A stretch of 64,000 nucleotides of DNA from Sulfitobacter indolifex. GTDB lineage: Bacteria; Pseudomonadota; Alphaproteobacteria; Rhodobacterales; Rhodobacteraceae. The DNA is taken from contig NZ_CP084951.1 of NCBI RefSeq assembly GCF_022788655.1, forward strand, positions 2,356,001-2,420,000, written 5' to 3'. This document shows, in pieces, positions 28,020 through 36,461 of this stretch (its first letter is position 1; each line of letters begins with the position of its first letter). Both the position numbers and the translations under genes were made by a program. The notes beneath the pieces were generated by a model. It did no database searches. It was given only the letters and a program-made list of their open reading frames with translations, and was not told the origin of the DNA.

Positions 28020-28538
28020 ATGCGCGCGCAATCTCGGAAATCCACGACCACCGCCCTAATCGTGGGCCTTGGCCTGCTTGCTGCCTGTGGCAAATCGCCT
28101 GAGCCGGTTTCGGTGCCTGCGCGTGATGTTGAGTGTATGGCACGCGCGATGTATTTCGAATCTAACCGCTCCAGCCGCGATGGGATGATTGCCGTGGGCA
28201 CGGTGGTGATGAACCGCGTGCATTCCGACGCCTTCCCCAACACGATCTGCGGCGTGGTTGGGCAGGCGAACCAATTCGCACCGGGCGTCATGAGCAAACC
28301 CATGAACGACCGCTCTGCCCCGCTGGCGCGCGCCACGGCGCTTGCAGTGCTGCAAGGCGAGCGTCATCCCAAGGTCACGCGTGCTAAGTTCTTCCACGCC
28401 GCGTGGTACAATGCCAATTACAACAACATGCATTACGTTGTGACGGCAGGCGGTAATGCCTTTTATGAAAAGCGCCGCCCGGCCCTTGTGACCACGCCCA
28501 ACCCGCTGCCGCCGCTTGAGGGCATCACACCACTTTGA
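28020..28538 (+). CDS. Cell-wall hydrolase, SleB-like lipoprotein
   Basis: A 172-residue predicted lipoprotein with a lipobox LAAC (Cys23). The mature domain (about 40-165) is of the SleB/cell wall hydrolase-2 type, with MARAMYFESNRSSRDGM carrying the catalytic Glu, then GTVVMNRVHS and the FYEKRRP end. Such enzymes cleave peptidoglycan glycan strands. The ATG at 28020 follows GAAGG; upstream codons in the same frame lack support. Confidence 0.85.
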   Translation: MRAQSRKSTTTALIVGLGLLAACGKSPEPVSVPARDVECMARAMYFESNRSSRDGMIAVGTVVMNRVHSDAFPNTICGVVGQANQFAPGVMSKPMNDRSAPLARATALAVLQGERHPKVTRAKFFHAAWYNANYNNMHYVVTAGGNAFYEKRRPALVTTPNPLPPLEGITPL

Positions 28539-28541
28539 CAC

Positions 28542-29006
28542 TCACATAGAACCACGTGCGATCAAGATCAGCACAAGGTAGCGCCCGCCTTTGGCAAATG
28601 TGACGATCAGGATAAAGCGCCAAAGCGGCTCGCGCAGAATACCTGCGGCCAAGGTCAGCGGATCGCCAATGACGGGAACCCAACTGGCCAGCAGGCTCCA
28701 ATAGCCCCACCTCTGGTACCCGTCTGATGCGCGTGCCATCTGCTTGGCCGAGAAGGGAAACCAGCGGTGATCAGCATGATGGCTAAGGTAACGCCCAAGC
28801 AGCCAATTCAGCACCGACCCCAAGACGTTTCCCACAGTCGCCACCAACCACAAAAGCGCAACCGCATGAGACCCCGACCACATCAGCCCCAGAAGCAGCG
28901 CTTCGGATTGGGCGGGGATCAACGTCGCCGCCAACAGCGCCGCGAAAAACAGGCTCAGAAGGGCCAACACGTCAGCGGCTATCTTTGTGTAGGATAAAGG
29001 GGCCAA
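28542..29006 (-). CDS. YqaA/DedA-family inner membrane protein
   Basis: A 154-residue membrane protein with four to five spans. It carries family segments TVGNVLGSVLNWLLGRY and SWVPVIGDPLTLAAG, seen in YqaA-like SNARE-associated Golgi (DedA) proteins. Function in membrane homeostasis is likely but not specific. The start is a TTG at 29006 because no in-frame ATG lies upstream; this start is uncertain. It converges with the cell-wall hydrolase gene, only 3 bp between stops. Confidence 0.8.
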   Translation of the reverse strand: MAPLSYTKIAADVLALLSLFFAALLAATLIPAQSEALLLGLMWSGSHAVALLWLVATVGNVLGSVLNWLLGRYLSHHADHRWFPFSAKQMARASDGYQRWGYWSLLASWVPVIGDPLTLAAGILREPLWRFILIVTFAKGGRYLVLILIARGSM

Positions 29007-29101
29007 GCATGGCGCTCAGTTAAAGACGGCGCGCCGTCAAAGCAAGCCACAGACACATCATGCGGCACCGAGCAGAGGGCCGCCCCAGAGAGAGCCGCAG
29101 C

Positions 29102-29275
29102 TTACTTCGTCAGGATCAATTTCCCAGCCCGTGTGATGCGCAACGTATAGGTTTGACCGTCCAGCACGATATTGGCCGTGGTGCCGTTGGGCACCAATGC
29201 ACGGGCATCATGAACGGCCTGCTCGACCGGTTGGTTTGCAGGTGACGGATCGGGTAGCTTTTGCATGAGGCTCAT
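29102..29275 (-). CDS. hemP: Hemin uptake protein HemP
   Basis: A 57-residue protein ending in TYTLRITRAGKLILTK, the hallmark of HemP. HemP proteins are linked to haem uptake and, in some proteobacteria, activate the haem receptor gene. The ATG overlaps the stop of the 44-residue ORF upstream (ATGA), so it is likely translated by coupling. Downstream to 29007 no gene is seen. Confidence 0.85.
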   Translation of the reverse strand: MSLMQKLPDPSPANQPVEQAVHDARALVPNGTTANIVLDGQTYTLRITRAGKLILTK

Positions 29276-29406
29276 CGTCCTGCCTCCACCCGGTACAGCG
29301 GCTGCTGGTCAATGAAATACCGGGGCGCGAGATCGCGCGTATTTCCGCGGTGCGGGGCGCGCGGGGCATGGGATGGCAATTCGGGCGTGGTTAGGGATGT
29401 TTTCAC
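29272..29406 (-). CDS. 44-residue ORF translationally coupled to hemP
   Basis: A GTG at 29406, nine bases after a perfect AAGGAG, opens a 44-codon frame. It is Pro/Arg-rich and ends in RYFIDQQPLYRVEAGR. Its stop overlaps the hemP start by four bases. It could be a real small protein or a leader peptide that delivers ribosomes to hemP. No family recognised. Confidence 0.65.
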   Translation of the reverse strand: MKTSLTTPELPSHAPRAPHRGNTRDLAPRYFIDQQPLYRVEAGR

Positions 29407-29516
29407 GGGGGCGGGCTCCTTTGCGGTGACATCCCGGCTGCCGGAAACGGTGGCTTGGGCGGTATCAGTGTAAATTGTCTAAGCGCCCGAGGTTTGTACC
29501 GGGCCTCTGAACAAGC

Positions 29517-29544
29517 TACTTAACCCGATTATTTTAGTCAAGTA
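29517..29544. promoter_or_regulatory. Inverted repeat in the hemP leader promoter region
   Basis: TACTTAACC, ten bases, AGTCAAGTA: the arms pair at seven of nine positions. On the minus strand TTGACT in this element could double as a -35 box. It lies about 111 bp upstream of the leader GTG and is a candidate iron-responsive operator; the regulator is unknown. Confidence 0.45.
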
Positions 29545-29575
29545 TAGAAGCTGGCCCTTTTAGGTGTTACTCTAG

Positions 29576-29893
29576 CTAAGAGGCTTCAATCTTTTGAATG
29601 GCGCGGAACCCTTCGAAACGCGGCGACCCCTCATGCAGCTTGCGGGTTTCTCCTGCCCGCGCATGCGCCGCGCGAAACGCGTCGCTGGTTGTCCACGCCC
29701 GGAAATGCGCCTCGCTCTCCCAAACCGTGTGAGAAGCATAGAGAACCTGCCCCTCTTCCTCTGGCCCTTTGAGCATGTGGAACGAGATAAACCCTTCGGT
29801 ATCTTTCAAACGGCTCTCGCGGCCCAGCCAAAGGTCTTCGAAATCGGCGGCGTTGTCGCGCAGCACGGTGAAGCGGTTCATGGCAAGATACAT
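29576..29893 (-). CDS. IsdG/HmuQ-like haem-degrading monooxygenase
   Basis: A 105-residue protein of the antibiotic-biosynthesis-monooxygenase fold. Asn6 (MNRFTV), Trp67 (FRAWTTSD) and His77 (FRAAHAR) fall in the same places as the catalytic Asn, Trp and His ligand of IsdG-type haem monooxygenases. It would release iron from haem in the cytoplasm. The ATG follows AAAGGA. It starts 10 bp after the ChaN-like gene stop, and lies upstream of the hemP pair. Confidence 0.82.
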   Translation of the reverse strand: MYLAMNRFTVLRDNAADFEDLWLGRESRLKDTEGFISFHMLKGPEEEGQVLYASHTVWESEAHFRAWTTSDAFRAAHARAGETRKLHEGSPRFEGFRAIQKIEAS

Positions 29894-29903
29894 GGGATGT
29901 CCT

Positions 29904-30653
29904 TTAGTCTTTTATCAAGGATTTGCAGGGATCTTCCCGCTTGGCGGGCGGAATGACATGGGTCTCATCATAGGGGGCGGTGCCCCCAGCCTCGACAAAG
30001 CCGATAGCATGGGTCGTCACCTCAGGCGCGGCCAGGGCGATCAGGGCGGGAATGCCCCAATCGGTGCGGGCATGACCGTTGCCTGCAATAACGGCGACGG
30101 GTGGGCCATAGAGTTTCAACGCGTCCAACGCCGCGCGGGCGAATGTGGCGTCGCGGTAGCGTTGCACCTCGACCATGCCGCCCATCATCTCACGCGGCAT
30201 CGCTTCGCAGTGGGCTGTGAACTGCACCTCGATGCGCGCGGCTTGCTCAATGTCCGGCAGCAGCTGGTCAAGACCAAAGCGCCCCGCCTCAGGCCCAAAT
30301 AACGCTGCCGCCCCATCACGATAGACAGCACGCACCGCCTCGCGCGGGGCAGCGGCACCGATGATGCGCGCAGCCCCCATTGCGTCAAAGATCGGCGCGT
30401 AGATATCGAAATCCTGCCAGCCGCTGGCGGTCCAAGCCTGTGCAATCTGACTGCGGTCGGCATCGGCTTTTGCGCCCTGCTCGGCCGTCAGCATCTCAAA
30501 GACAACAGCCGTAGGGTGCAGCACTTCCAACGCGGCGGCCTGTTCAAGATGTGCATGGGGATTGTCGTGGACTTCGCCCAAGATAACGATGTCGGCGGTG
30601 GGGGCAGCACCGGCTGGCAATGCAAGGCAAAATAGAAACGCACTCAGGCCCAT
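29904..30653 (-). CDS. ChaN-like haem-binding protein
   Basis: A 249-residue exported protein. A signal peptide covers about 1-17 (ending ALPAGAA); no lipobox Cys is obvious. The mature part has ILGEVHDNPHAHLEQA and later AGNGHARTDWGIPALI, typical of the ChaN/DUF399 family, whose Campylobacter member binds haem. GAAGGGG before the ATG at 30653 supports this start; the frame runs 35 codons further upstream. It precedes and is probably co-transcribed with the haem monooxygenase gene. Confidence 0.8.
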   Translation of the reverse strand: MGLSAFLFCLALPAGAAPTADIVILGEVHDNPHAHLEQAAALEVLHPTAVVFEMLTAEQGAKADADRSQIAQAWTASGWQDFDIYAPIFDAMGAARIIGAAAPREAVRAVYRDGAAALFGPEAGRFGLDQLLPDIEQAARIEVQFTAHCEAMPREMMGGMVEVQRYRDATFARAALDALKLYGPPVAVIAGNGHARTDWGIPALIALAAPEVTTHAIGFVEAGGTAPYDETHVIPPAKREDPCKSLIKD

Positions 30654-30947
30654 GAGCGCCCCTTCAGGGAATGTGATGCGGAAGGATGCAAGATACTGTC
30701 GCAGGCAATTGTCTCGAACCATGTAGTTGAGCTCCAGCAAGGTGAGATACGTCTTCATCGGTCCGTCCGCCGCCGCCTATTTCGTTGCAGGGCATAGAGG
30801 TTTGTTCAACCACGGCCCAAACATGGCACACCTGCAGTCATGCATCTGACGGCAATACGCCTCACAGCTGCACAACAAAGAAGACGTTCGGGAAATCATC
30901 AACGTCGCTCTATTACCCTTCAGCCATCCGAGACGTCCCTCCCCAGC

Positions 30948-31220
30948 TCAGACCTTGGGCACTTCCGTTTCAACCTGCGGATCGATATCGTTTTTCACTT
31001 CAGGATCGTTGTAGTTGTTGGGGTCAAAGTCATCAGGATCATACGGGTCCTCATGGTCAGCAATGCCACTGACGTGGGTGGTGCCGCTTTCCTCATCGTA
31101 GACCAAACCATAACTCGCCTTACCCTCGCTTTTGTAGCGCTGAAACTCGTGAATGCCTGCGTAGATAAAAACCAATGTGATCGGCAGCAGAATCAAAAAT
31201 GCGATAACTTGTGCGCTCAT
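30948..31220 (-). CDS. Small membrane protein with Asp/Asn-rich tail
   Basis: A 90-residue hypothetical protein. One membrane segment covers about 4-22 (VIAFLILLPITLVFIYAG). The rest is hydrophilic, with an acidic EDPYDPDDFDPNNYNDPE stretch that could bind cations. AAGGAG directly supports the ATG at 31220. No family recognised. Confidence 0.65.
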   Translation of the reverse strand: MSAQVIAFLILLPITLVFIYAGIHEFQRYKSEGKASYGLVYDEESGTTHVSGIADHEDPYDPDDFDPNNYNDPEVKNDIDPQVETEVPKV

Positions 31221-31635
31221 GAACGCGCTCCTTTTTTTCGTTTGCGGGGGCCGTATCACCGATGGGGCGCGTGGGTTGGGCGCTGCACAGCCGGTGATTT
31301 CGCCTAAGATGATTTAGCCTGCGCTACATCGCGCAGCTGAACAAGATGTGGCCCTACCTAATTGGCCCTACGAGTGAAAGCCCGTATCGCGGTATTTAGT
31401 TCCATAATCCCTTATTTTTCTGCGCCTCGGCCCTGAAATTGGATGCCTTACGAGCCAAGAAACCCGCACCCGCAACCCCCCAGAACCATGCTCTGCACAG
31501 CTGCCCGCGCCACACCGAACGGGCTACGTGCTCCGCAGGTTTCTCAAAAAGCGACGCGTTACAAAAGCTTCGTCAAACTTAAACATTCGTGACATTCACC
31601 GCTGCGATAGCTCGCCCCGTAAACCCGGGGGACTT
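31221..31635. other. Divergent promoter region upstream of phnC
   Basis: 415 bp without a gene. Near 31560-31600 the AT-rich stretch has TTACA, CGTCAA, AAACAT and GTGACAT elements at roughly ten-base steps, loosely like a Pho box, but the spacing is not the regular eleven bases. At 31615-31630 CCCCG and CGGGG could form a hairpin that covers the phnC ribosome binding site. Confidence 0.4.
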
Positions 31636-32430
31636 ATGCTCGTCATATCTGAACTGACCAAAACATTCGGCGCAAACACTGCGGTGGCCCGCGCCAATCT
31701 GCAGGTCGACAAGCCGCAGATGATCGGGATCATCGGGCGCTCTGGCGCGGGGAAATCCACGCTGCTGCGGATGTTGAACCGGCTGACCGAGTCCTCTTCG
31801 GGGCAAATCCTGTTCCAAGGGCGCGATGTGACCGCCCTGCGCGGGGCGGCCCGGCGCGGCTGGCAGGCGGAATGCGCGATGATCTTTCAGCAGTTCAACC
31901 TCGTCCCGCGCATGGATGTGGTCTCGAACGTACTGCACGGCACGCTCAACCGCCGCTCGACGCTCAGCAGCATTTTCAACCTCTACCCCGATGCCGACAT
32001 CACCCGCGCGATTGAAATCCTCGACCGTCTGGGCATCGCGCAACATGCGCCCCAACGGGCCGAAGCGTTGTCGGGCGGGCAGCAGCAGCGCGTCGCCATT
32101 GCCCGCGCCCTGATGCAAGACCCGCAGATCATTCTGGCCGATGAACCCATTGCCAGCCTCGACCCGATGAACGCGCAGGTGGTGATGCAATCGCTGCGCC
32201 GCATTCACGAGGAAGACGGCCGCATGGTCATCGCCAACCTACACACGCTGGATACCGCGCGCCGCTATTGCGACCGCGTGGTGGGGATGCGCGACGGCAA
32301 AATCGTCTTTGACGGCACGCCCGCGCAGCTGACCACCAGCATGGCCCGCGAAATCTACGGTGCCGACAGCAGCTTCTCCGAAGCCGCCACCTCAACCGAG
32401 ATCGAAACGCTGGACAAGGTGCCAGCCTGA
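31636..32430 (+). CDS. phnC: Phosphonate ABC transporter ATP-binding protein
   Basis: PhnC powers phosphonate import. The 264-residue ATPase has Walker [10 protein letters not shown] near residues 34-42, signature [15 protein letters not shown] and Walker [13 protein letters not shown]. The ATG at 31636 follows GGGGGA; the frame extends 36 codons upstream without support. It begins the phnCDE1E2 run, 45 bp before phnD. Confidence 0.95.
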   Translation: MLVISELTKTFGANTAVARANLQVDKPQMIGIIGRSGAGKSTLLRMLNRLTESSSGQILFQGRDVTALRGAARRGWQAECAMIFQQFNLVPRMDVVSNVLHGTLNRRSTLSSIFNLYPDADITRAIEILDRLGIAQHAPQRAEALSGGQQQRVAIARALMQDPQIILADEPIASLDPMNAQVVMQSLRRIHEEDGRMVIANLHTLDTARRYCDRVVGMRDGKIVFDGTPAQLTTSMAREIYGADSSFSEAATSTEIETLDKVPA

Positions 32431-32475
32431 CACGACCCGCCCCACGGGGCATATTTTCAAACTGGAGACGACAAA

Positions 32476-33384
32476 ATGAAGAAGCTCATCGCCGCCGCAT
32501 TGGCAACAACTGCCCTGACCGGCGCTGCACTGGCCCAAAGCGCCGATGTCACCGAATTTCGCATCGGCATCCTCGGCGGGGAAAACGCGCAGGACCGGAT
32601 GAACTCCTACGAATGTCTGCGCGGCTACACCGAAGAACGCCTTGGCGTTCCGGCCAAGCTTTTTGCCCCGGCTGACTATAACGGCGTGATCCAAGGCCTG
32701 CTGGGTGGCACGCTCGATATGGCGTGGATGGGGGCCTCAAGCTATGCCGCCGTTTACCTGCAAGACCCCGAAGCGGTTGAGCCGGTGCTGGTCAAGATCA
32801 ACCTTGATGGCTCCTACGGCTACCACTCCATCGGTTTCGCGCGCAAAGATGCGGGCATCAACACGCTGGAAGACATGCAAGGCAAGGTCTTCGGCTTTGG
32901 CGATCCGAACTCGACCTCTGGCTACCTGATCCCCTCCATCGAAATCCCCCAGACCACGGGTGCGACAATGGAATCTGGCGACTACTTCGGCGAAGTGAAA
33001 TTCACCGGCGGCCATGAGCAGACCATCGTTGCGGTCAACAACGGTGACGTGGCGGGCGGCGTGACATGGGCCGACGGTCAGGGCAACTGGGAAGACGGCT
33101 ACAACTCCGGCGCGCTGCGCAAAGCGGTGGACGCGGGCCTCGTCGATATGAATGATCTGGTGGAAATCTGGCGCTCCAAACCGATCCCCGAAGGCCCGGT
33201 CGTGCTGCGCAAAGACCTGCCCGAAGAGGTCAAGGCGACCATGACCGCATTGGTGGATGAGCTGCACGAGATGGACGCCGATTGCGCTTACGGTGTGGCC
33301 GCGGGCGAAAGCCTTGGCTTCGATCCGATTGCCCATGACGCCTATGTCTCGATCGTCGAAGCGCGCAAGGCGAAATCCAACTGA
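32476..33384 (+). CDS. phnD: Phosphonate-binding periplasmic protein
   Basis: PhnD captures phosphonates in the periplasm. The 302-residue protein has a cleavable signal peptide (about 1-20, ending GAALA-QS) and binding-fold segments typical of the family: LAPADYNGVIQGLLGGTLDMAWMG-like start, then GFGDPNSTSGYLIP and GGHEQTIVAVNNGDV. GGAGA precedes the ATG. A stable stem-loop follows the gene. Confidence 0.94.
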   Translation: MKKLIAAALATTALTGAALAQSADVTEFRIGILGGENAQDRMNSYECLRGYTEERLGVPAKLFAPADYNGVIQGLLGGTLDMAWMGASSYAAVYLQDPEAVEPVLVKINLDGSYGYHSIGFARKDAGINTLEDMQGKVFGFGDPNSTSGYLIPSIEIPQTTGATMESGDYFGEVKFTGGHEQTIVAVNNGDVAGGVTWADGQGNWEDGYNSGALRKAVDAGLVDMNDLVEIWRSKPIPEGPVVLRKDLPEEVKATMTALVDELHEMDADCAYGVAAGESLGFDPIAHDAYVSIVEARKAKSN

Positions 33385-33406
33385 TCCTTAGGGACGAAAG
33401 ACATCT

Positions 33407-33439
33407 GGCAGGTCCCGGCAACGATTGTCGGGGCCTGTC
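33407..33439 (+). other. Stem-loop between phnD and phnE1
   Basis: A fifteen-pair stem with three G-U pairs and a CGA loop fills the gap after phnD. It lacks a T-run. Such structures often protect the binding-protein mRNA or reduce read-through into permease genes. Confidence 0.6.
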
Positions 33440-33457
33440 GTCATAGGGGGACGACAG

Positions 33458-34336
33458 ATGCACCAAACCACCACCGCGCCGCAGATCACGGCCGATTACC
33501 TTGCCCATACCCGACAAAAGCGGGTGATGAATATGATCCTGCTGGTCGTTTTCGTGGCCCTGCTGATCGGCGGCTTCGGCACGGCCAATACCCGCAACGC
33601 TGGCGGGTTCTGGAATGGGCTGCCTAATGTCTTTGATTTCCCCGCCGATGTGCTGAGCGAGGCTTGGGAGCGCGTCCATCTGCTGCCCGGCTATTTCGGG
33701 AAATACCTCCCCTCTCTCATCGAGACGGTGAACATCGCCGGGGCCGCGACGCTGATCGGCGCGCTCTTTGCCTTCTTCGCCGCCCTGCTGGCCACCCGTG
33801 GCCTTGCCCCCGCGCCATGGCTCGTCGCCCCGCTGCGCCGTTTGCTGGATGTGCTGCGCGCGGTGCCTGAGATTGTTGTGGCCCTCGTCCTGATCTTCCT
33901 GCTCGGCGACGGTCCGGTGCCCGCGATGATCGCCATCGCGCTGCATACCGTGGGCGCGCTTGGCAAGCTCTTCTCTGAGGTGAATGAGAACGCTTCGCTT
34001 AAACCCGTAGACGGCCTTGCCTCTGTCGGGGCGGGCTGGCTGCAACGGATGGTCTTGGGCGTCGTGCCGCAGGTCGCGCCCAACTACCTCTCCTATGGGC
34101 TGCTGCGGTTCGAGATCAACATCCGCGCCTCCGCCATCCTCGGCTTCGTGGGCGCAGGCGGCATTGGCTATGACCTGCGCAACACGATGTCCTGGGGTCA
34201 GGGCAAATTCGACGAGGCGGCGGCGATCTTCCTGCTGCTCTTCGGCACCATCATCATCGTTGACCAAATCTCGAGCCATTTCCGCGACCGGCTGACCCAT
34301 GGCCGCGCCTATAAGGACAAGGGAGCCATCCTGTGA
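33458..34336 (+). CDS. phnE: Phosphonate ABC transporter permease 1
   Basis: A 292-residue inner-membrane permease with about six spans. The cytoplasmic coupling loop is near SLKPVDGLASVGAGWLQRM, with the family tail FEINIRASAILGFVGAGGIG. AGGGGG lies 10 bases before the ATG at 33458. Its stop overlaps the second permease start by four bases. Confidence 0.93.
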   Translation: MHQTTTAPQITADYLAHTRQKRVMNMILLVVFVALLIGGFGTANTRNAGGFWNGLPNVFDFPADVLSEAWERVHLLPGYFGKYLPSLIETVNIAGAATLIGALFAFFAALLATRGLAPAPWLVAPLRRLLDVLRAVPEIVVALVLIFLLGDGPVPAMIAIALHTVGALGKLFSEVNENASLKPVDGLASVGAGWLQRMVLGVVPQVAPNYLSYGLLRFEINIRASAILGFVGAGGIGYDLRNTMSWGQGKFDEAAAIFLLLFGTIIIVDQISSHFRDRLTHGRAYKDKGAIL

Positions 34337-35637
34337 CCGACCTTACCGCTGCCACTTTCCCCGCCCAGCAGACCGCCAGCCGCAGCTTCCGGCGCAAGCG
34401 CATCGCTAGCCTCGCCGCGCCGGTGCTGATCCTTGTCTATCTCGCTTACGTCTTCTTTGCCTTCGACGTGGCCGGGCTGGGAGATCGGATCAGTGTCTCC
34501 AACATGAAGACGTTGGTGGCCGACAGCTACAGCTACAAAACCCATGTCGCCCGCGACAACCGCAACGGCGAGATGGAGATCGCCATCGAAGGCGAGCGCA
34601 AGGGCCGCTACGCGCCGGGCACCTCCCCCGATTGGGTCACCTTGGGTGAGACGACGCTAGTCGAGCTGGGCGACGGTCATGCCGTCGAACTTGGCCCCGA
34701 AGTGCGCTATGACGTGCCGGGCTACGGGCTAATCACCGCCACACCGGGGCGCAGCGGCGTCAATGCCACCCTGCCGGACGGCCCCCTGCCCGAATGGATC
34801 AACGCCTCCAAAAACCGCCTTGCGGTGACCACGGACGCAGGCCGTCTGACGATCACCCGCAACCGGGCCGAGGTCTTCCGCTATTTCAATGGGTGGGAGC
34901 TGTTCTTCTTCACGCTCGACAGCCCCTATCACGGCATGTCCCCGCTAGAGCTGCTGCGCAGCGGCGAATACGGCGCGATCTGGCAGGATTTCTGGACCAA
35001 CAAAATGTGGCGTCACGGCGATGTCGCTTGGGCGCTGGTCGAGACCATTCTCATGGCCTTCCTCGGCACCTTTGGCGCAGCGATGATTGCCCTACCGCTG
35101 GGCTTTCTGGCCGCCAAGAACTTTTCCCCATTAGGCGGTCTGCGCTTCGCCGCGCGACGGCTTTTTGACTTCTTGCGCGGCGTCGATGGGCTGATCTGGA
35201 CCATCGTCTTGTCCCGCGCCTTTGGCCCCGGCCCCCTCACGGGGTCGCTGGCGATCCTCCTGACCGATACCGGCACCTTCGGCAAAATCTTCTCCGAGGC
35301 ACTGGAGAATGTAGACGAAAAACAGATCGAAGGTATCGCCTCCACCGGGGCCGCGCCGATGCAGCGCTACCGTTTTGGCGTCATCCCGCAGATCACCCCG
35401 GTGCTGCTGAGCCAAGTGCTCTACTATCTGGAGTCCAACACCCGTTCAGCCACCATCATCGGCGCGATCACCGGTGGCGGCATCGGTTTGCTGTTGACCC
35501 AAGCGATCATCACCCAGAAGGATTGGGAGGAAGTCAGCTATTACATCGTGCTGATCATCCTGATGGTTGTGGCGATGGACAGTTTCTCGGGCTGGCTCCG
35601 CCGCAAGCTGATCGCGGGCACCTCAGACGGCCATTAA
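34333..35637 (+). CDS. phnE: Phosphonate ABC transporter permease 2, extended
   Basis: A 434-residue permease starting at a GTG that overlaps the phnE1 stop. The C-terminal 270 residues are the usual PhnE core, ending with ESNTRSATIIGAITGGGIG. Between the first membrane span (about 27-45) and the second lies an extra hydrophilic region of about 150 residues with strand-like sequence, likely periplasmic. This makes it much longer than the usual 260-300 residue PhnE. It forms the transporter with PhnE1, PhnC and PhnD. Confidence 0.92.
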   Translation: MTDLTAATFPAQQTASRSFRRKRIASLAAPVLILVYLAYVFFAFDVAGLGDRISVSNMKTLVADSYSYKTHVARDNRNGEMEIAIEGERKGRYAPGTSPDWVTLGETTLVELGDGHAVELGPEVRYDVPGYGLITATPGRSGVNATLPDGPLPEWINASKNRLAVTTDAGRLTITRNRAEVFRYFNGWELFFFTLDSPYHGMSPLELLRSGEYGAIWQDFWTNKMWRHGDVAWALVETILMAFLGTFGAAMIALPLGFLAAKNFSPLGGLRFAARRLFDFLRGVDGLIWTIVLSRAFGPGPLTGSLAILLTDTGTFGKIFSEALENVDEKQIEGIASTGAAPMQRYRFGVIPQITPVLLSQVLYYLESNTRSATIIGAITGGGIGLLLTQAIITQKDWEEVSYYIVLIILMVVAMDSFSGWLRRKLIAGTSDGH

Positions 35638-35646
35638 GGCCGCGCA

Positions 35647-36360
35647 TCAATCGCCGGGGTTCAGCGTCAGCGTCACGCGGTCCCCGGCGAACCACGTCAC
35701 CCCATATTCCACCGGCACCCCGTCCGGGTCCACGTTGATCCCAGCAGACCGCAAGATCGGCGCGCCCTCACTTAACCGTAGATGCAGCGCCTGCGTGGCA
35801 TTGGCCAGCTTCGCCGTCAGCCGGGTTGAGGCGCGGGTATAATCCGCCACCCCGCCCTGCGCCAAAGCCGATGTGACCGAGCGGCTGGTCTCAAGCGCCG
35901 CCAACAGATCGGGGAAACGCGCGGCAGGAAACAGACTGCGAAAGATCGCGATTGGCTGGCTATCGGCCAGTGAAAGCCCCTCATAAACATGCACCAGCGC
36001 CCCGTACTCCAACCCAAGGTGATCGGCCTCATGGGCCGAGGCCGCGCGGGTCTCCAACGTCAAAATCTCCTTGGCCGGCACGCGCCCCGCCGCCGCAAGG
36101 TTCTGGTGAAAGCGCACCCGTTTACCAATGGCATAGTCCGTGGGCCGCTGCGCTACGAACACCCCCGCGCCCCGGCGGCTATAGGTCAGCCCGCCCTCGT
36201 TCATATTGCTGATCGCGCGGCGCACCGTGTGGCGGTTCACCCCAAACCGTGCGGCCAGTTGCGCCTCGGTCGGGAGCCGGTCGCCAGGGGCGTATTTCCC
36301 CGTGGCGATGTCACGGGTCAGCGTGGCGGTGATGTTTTTCCAAATCGCGGTACGGGCCAT
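35647..36360 (-). CDS. phnF: GntR-family repressor PhnF
   Basis: A 237-residue HutC-type GntR regulator. The winged helix (about 8-70) has LPTEAQLAARFGVNRHTVRRAI; the UTRA ligand domain fills the rest. It lies convergent with phnE2 (9 bp apart) and divergent from phnG. The inverted repeat at 36417-36444 in between is a likely operator for self- and phnG-operon control. Confidence 0.92.
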   Translation of the reverse strand: MARTAIWKNITATLTRDIATGKYAPGDRLPTEAQLAARFGVNRHTVRRAISNMNEGGLTYSRRGAGVFVAQRPTDYAIGKRVRFHQNLAAAGRVPAKEILTLETRAASAHEADHLGLEYGALVHVYEGLSLADSQPIAIFRSLFPAARFPDLLAALETSRSVTSALAQGGVADYTRASTRLTAKLANATQALHLRLSEGAPILRSAGINVDPDGVPVEYGVTWFAGDRVTLTLNPGD

Positions 36361-36416
36361 GTCGCAGAAGTTTCACATATCCAAGCTTGCACCAGCGAGA
36401 GGCCAGCGGCTAATAC

Positions 36417-36444
36417 TTGTCTAGTTGTATAGAAAATTAGACAA
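36417..36444. promoter_or_regulatory. Likely PhnF operator
   Basis: TTGTCTA and TAGACAA are perfect inverted seven-base arms 14 bases apart in the phnF-phnG gap. A third GTGTCTAG copy sits directly at the phnG start (36454-36461). The layout fits a GntR-family operator; binding by PhnF is inferred. Confidence 0.65.
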
Positions 36445-36461
36445 ATGCACAAGGTGTCTAG

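Noticed and set aside
31560..31605. Pho box upstream of phnC
   Set aside because: Half-site-like words recur at about ten bases, not the required eleven, and match the consensus only loosely.
33230..34300. Long minus-strand frame (356 codons) over phnD/phnE1
   Set aside because: It is antisense to clear transporter genes, has low-complexity Gln/Arg/Gly-rich composition and no family features; a high-GC shadow.
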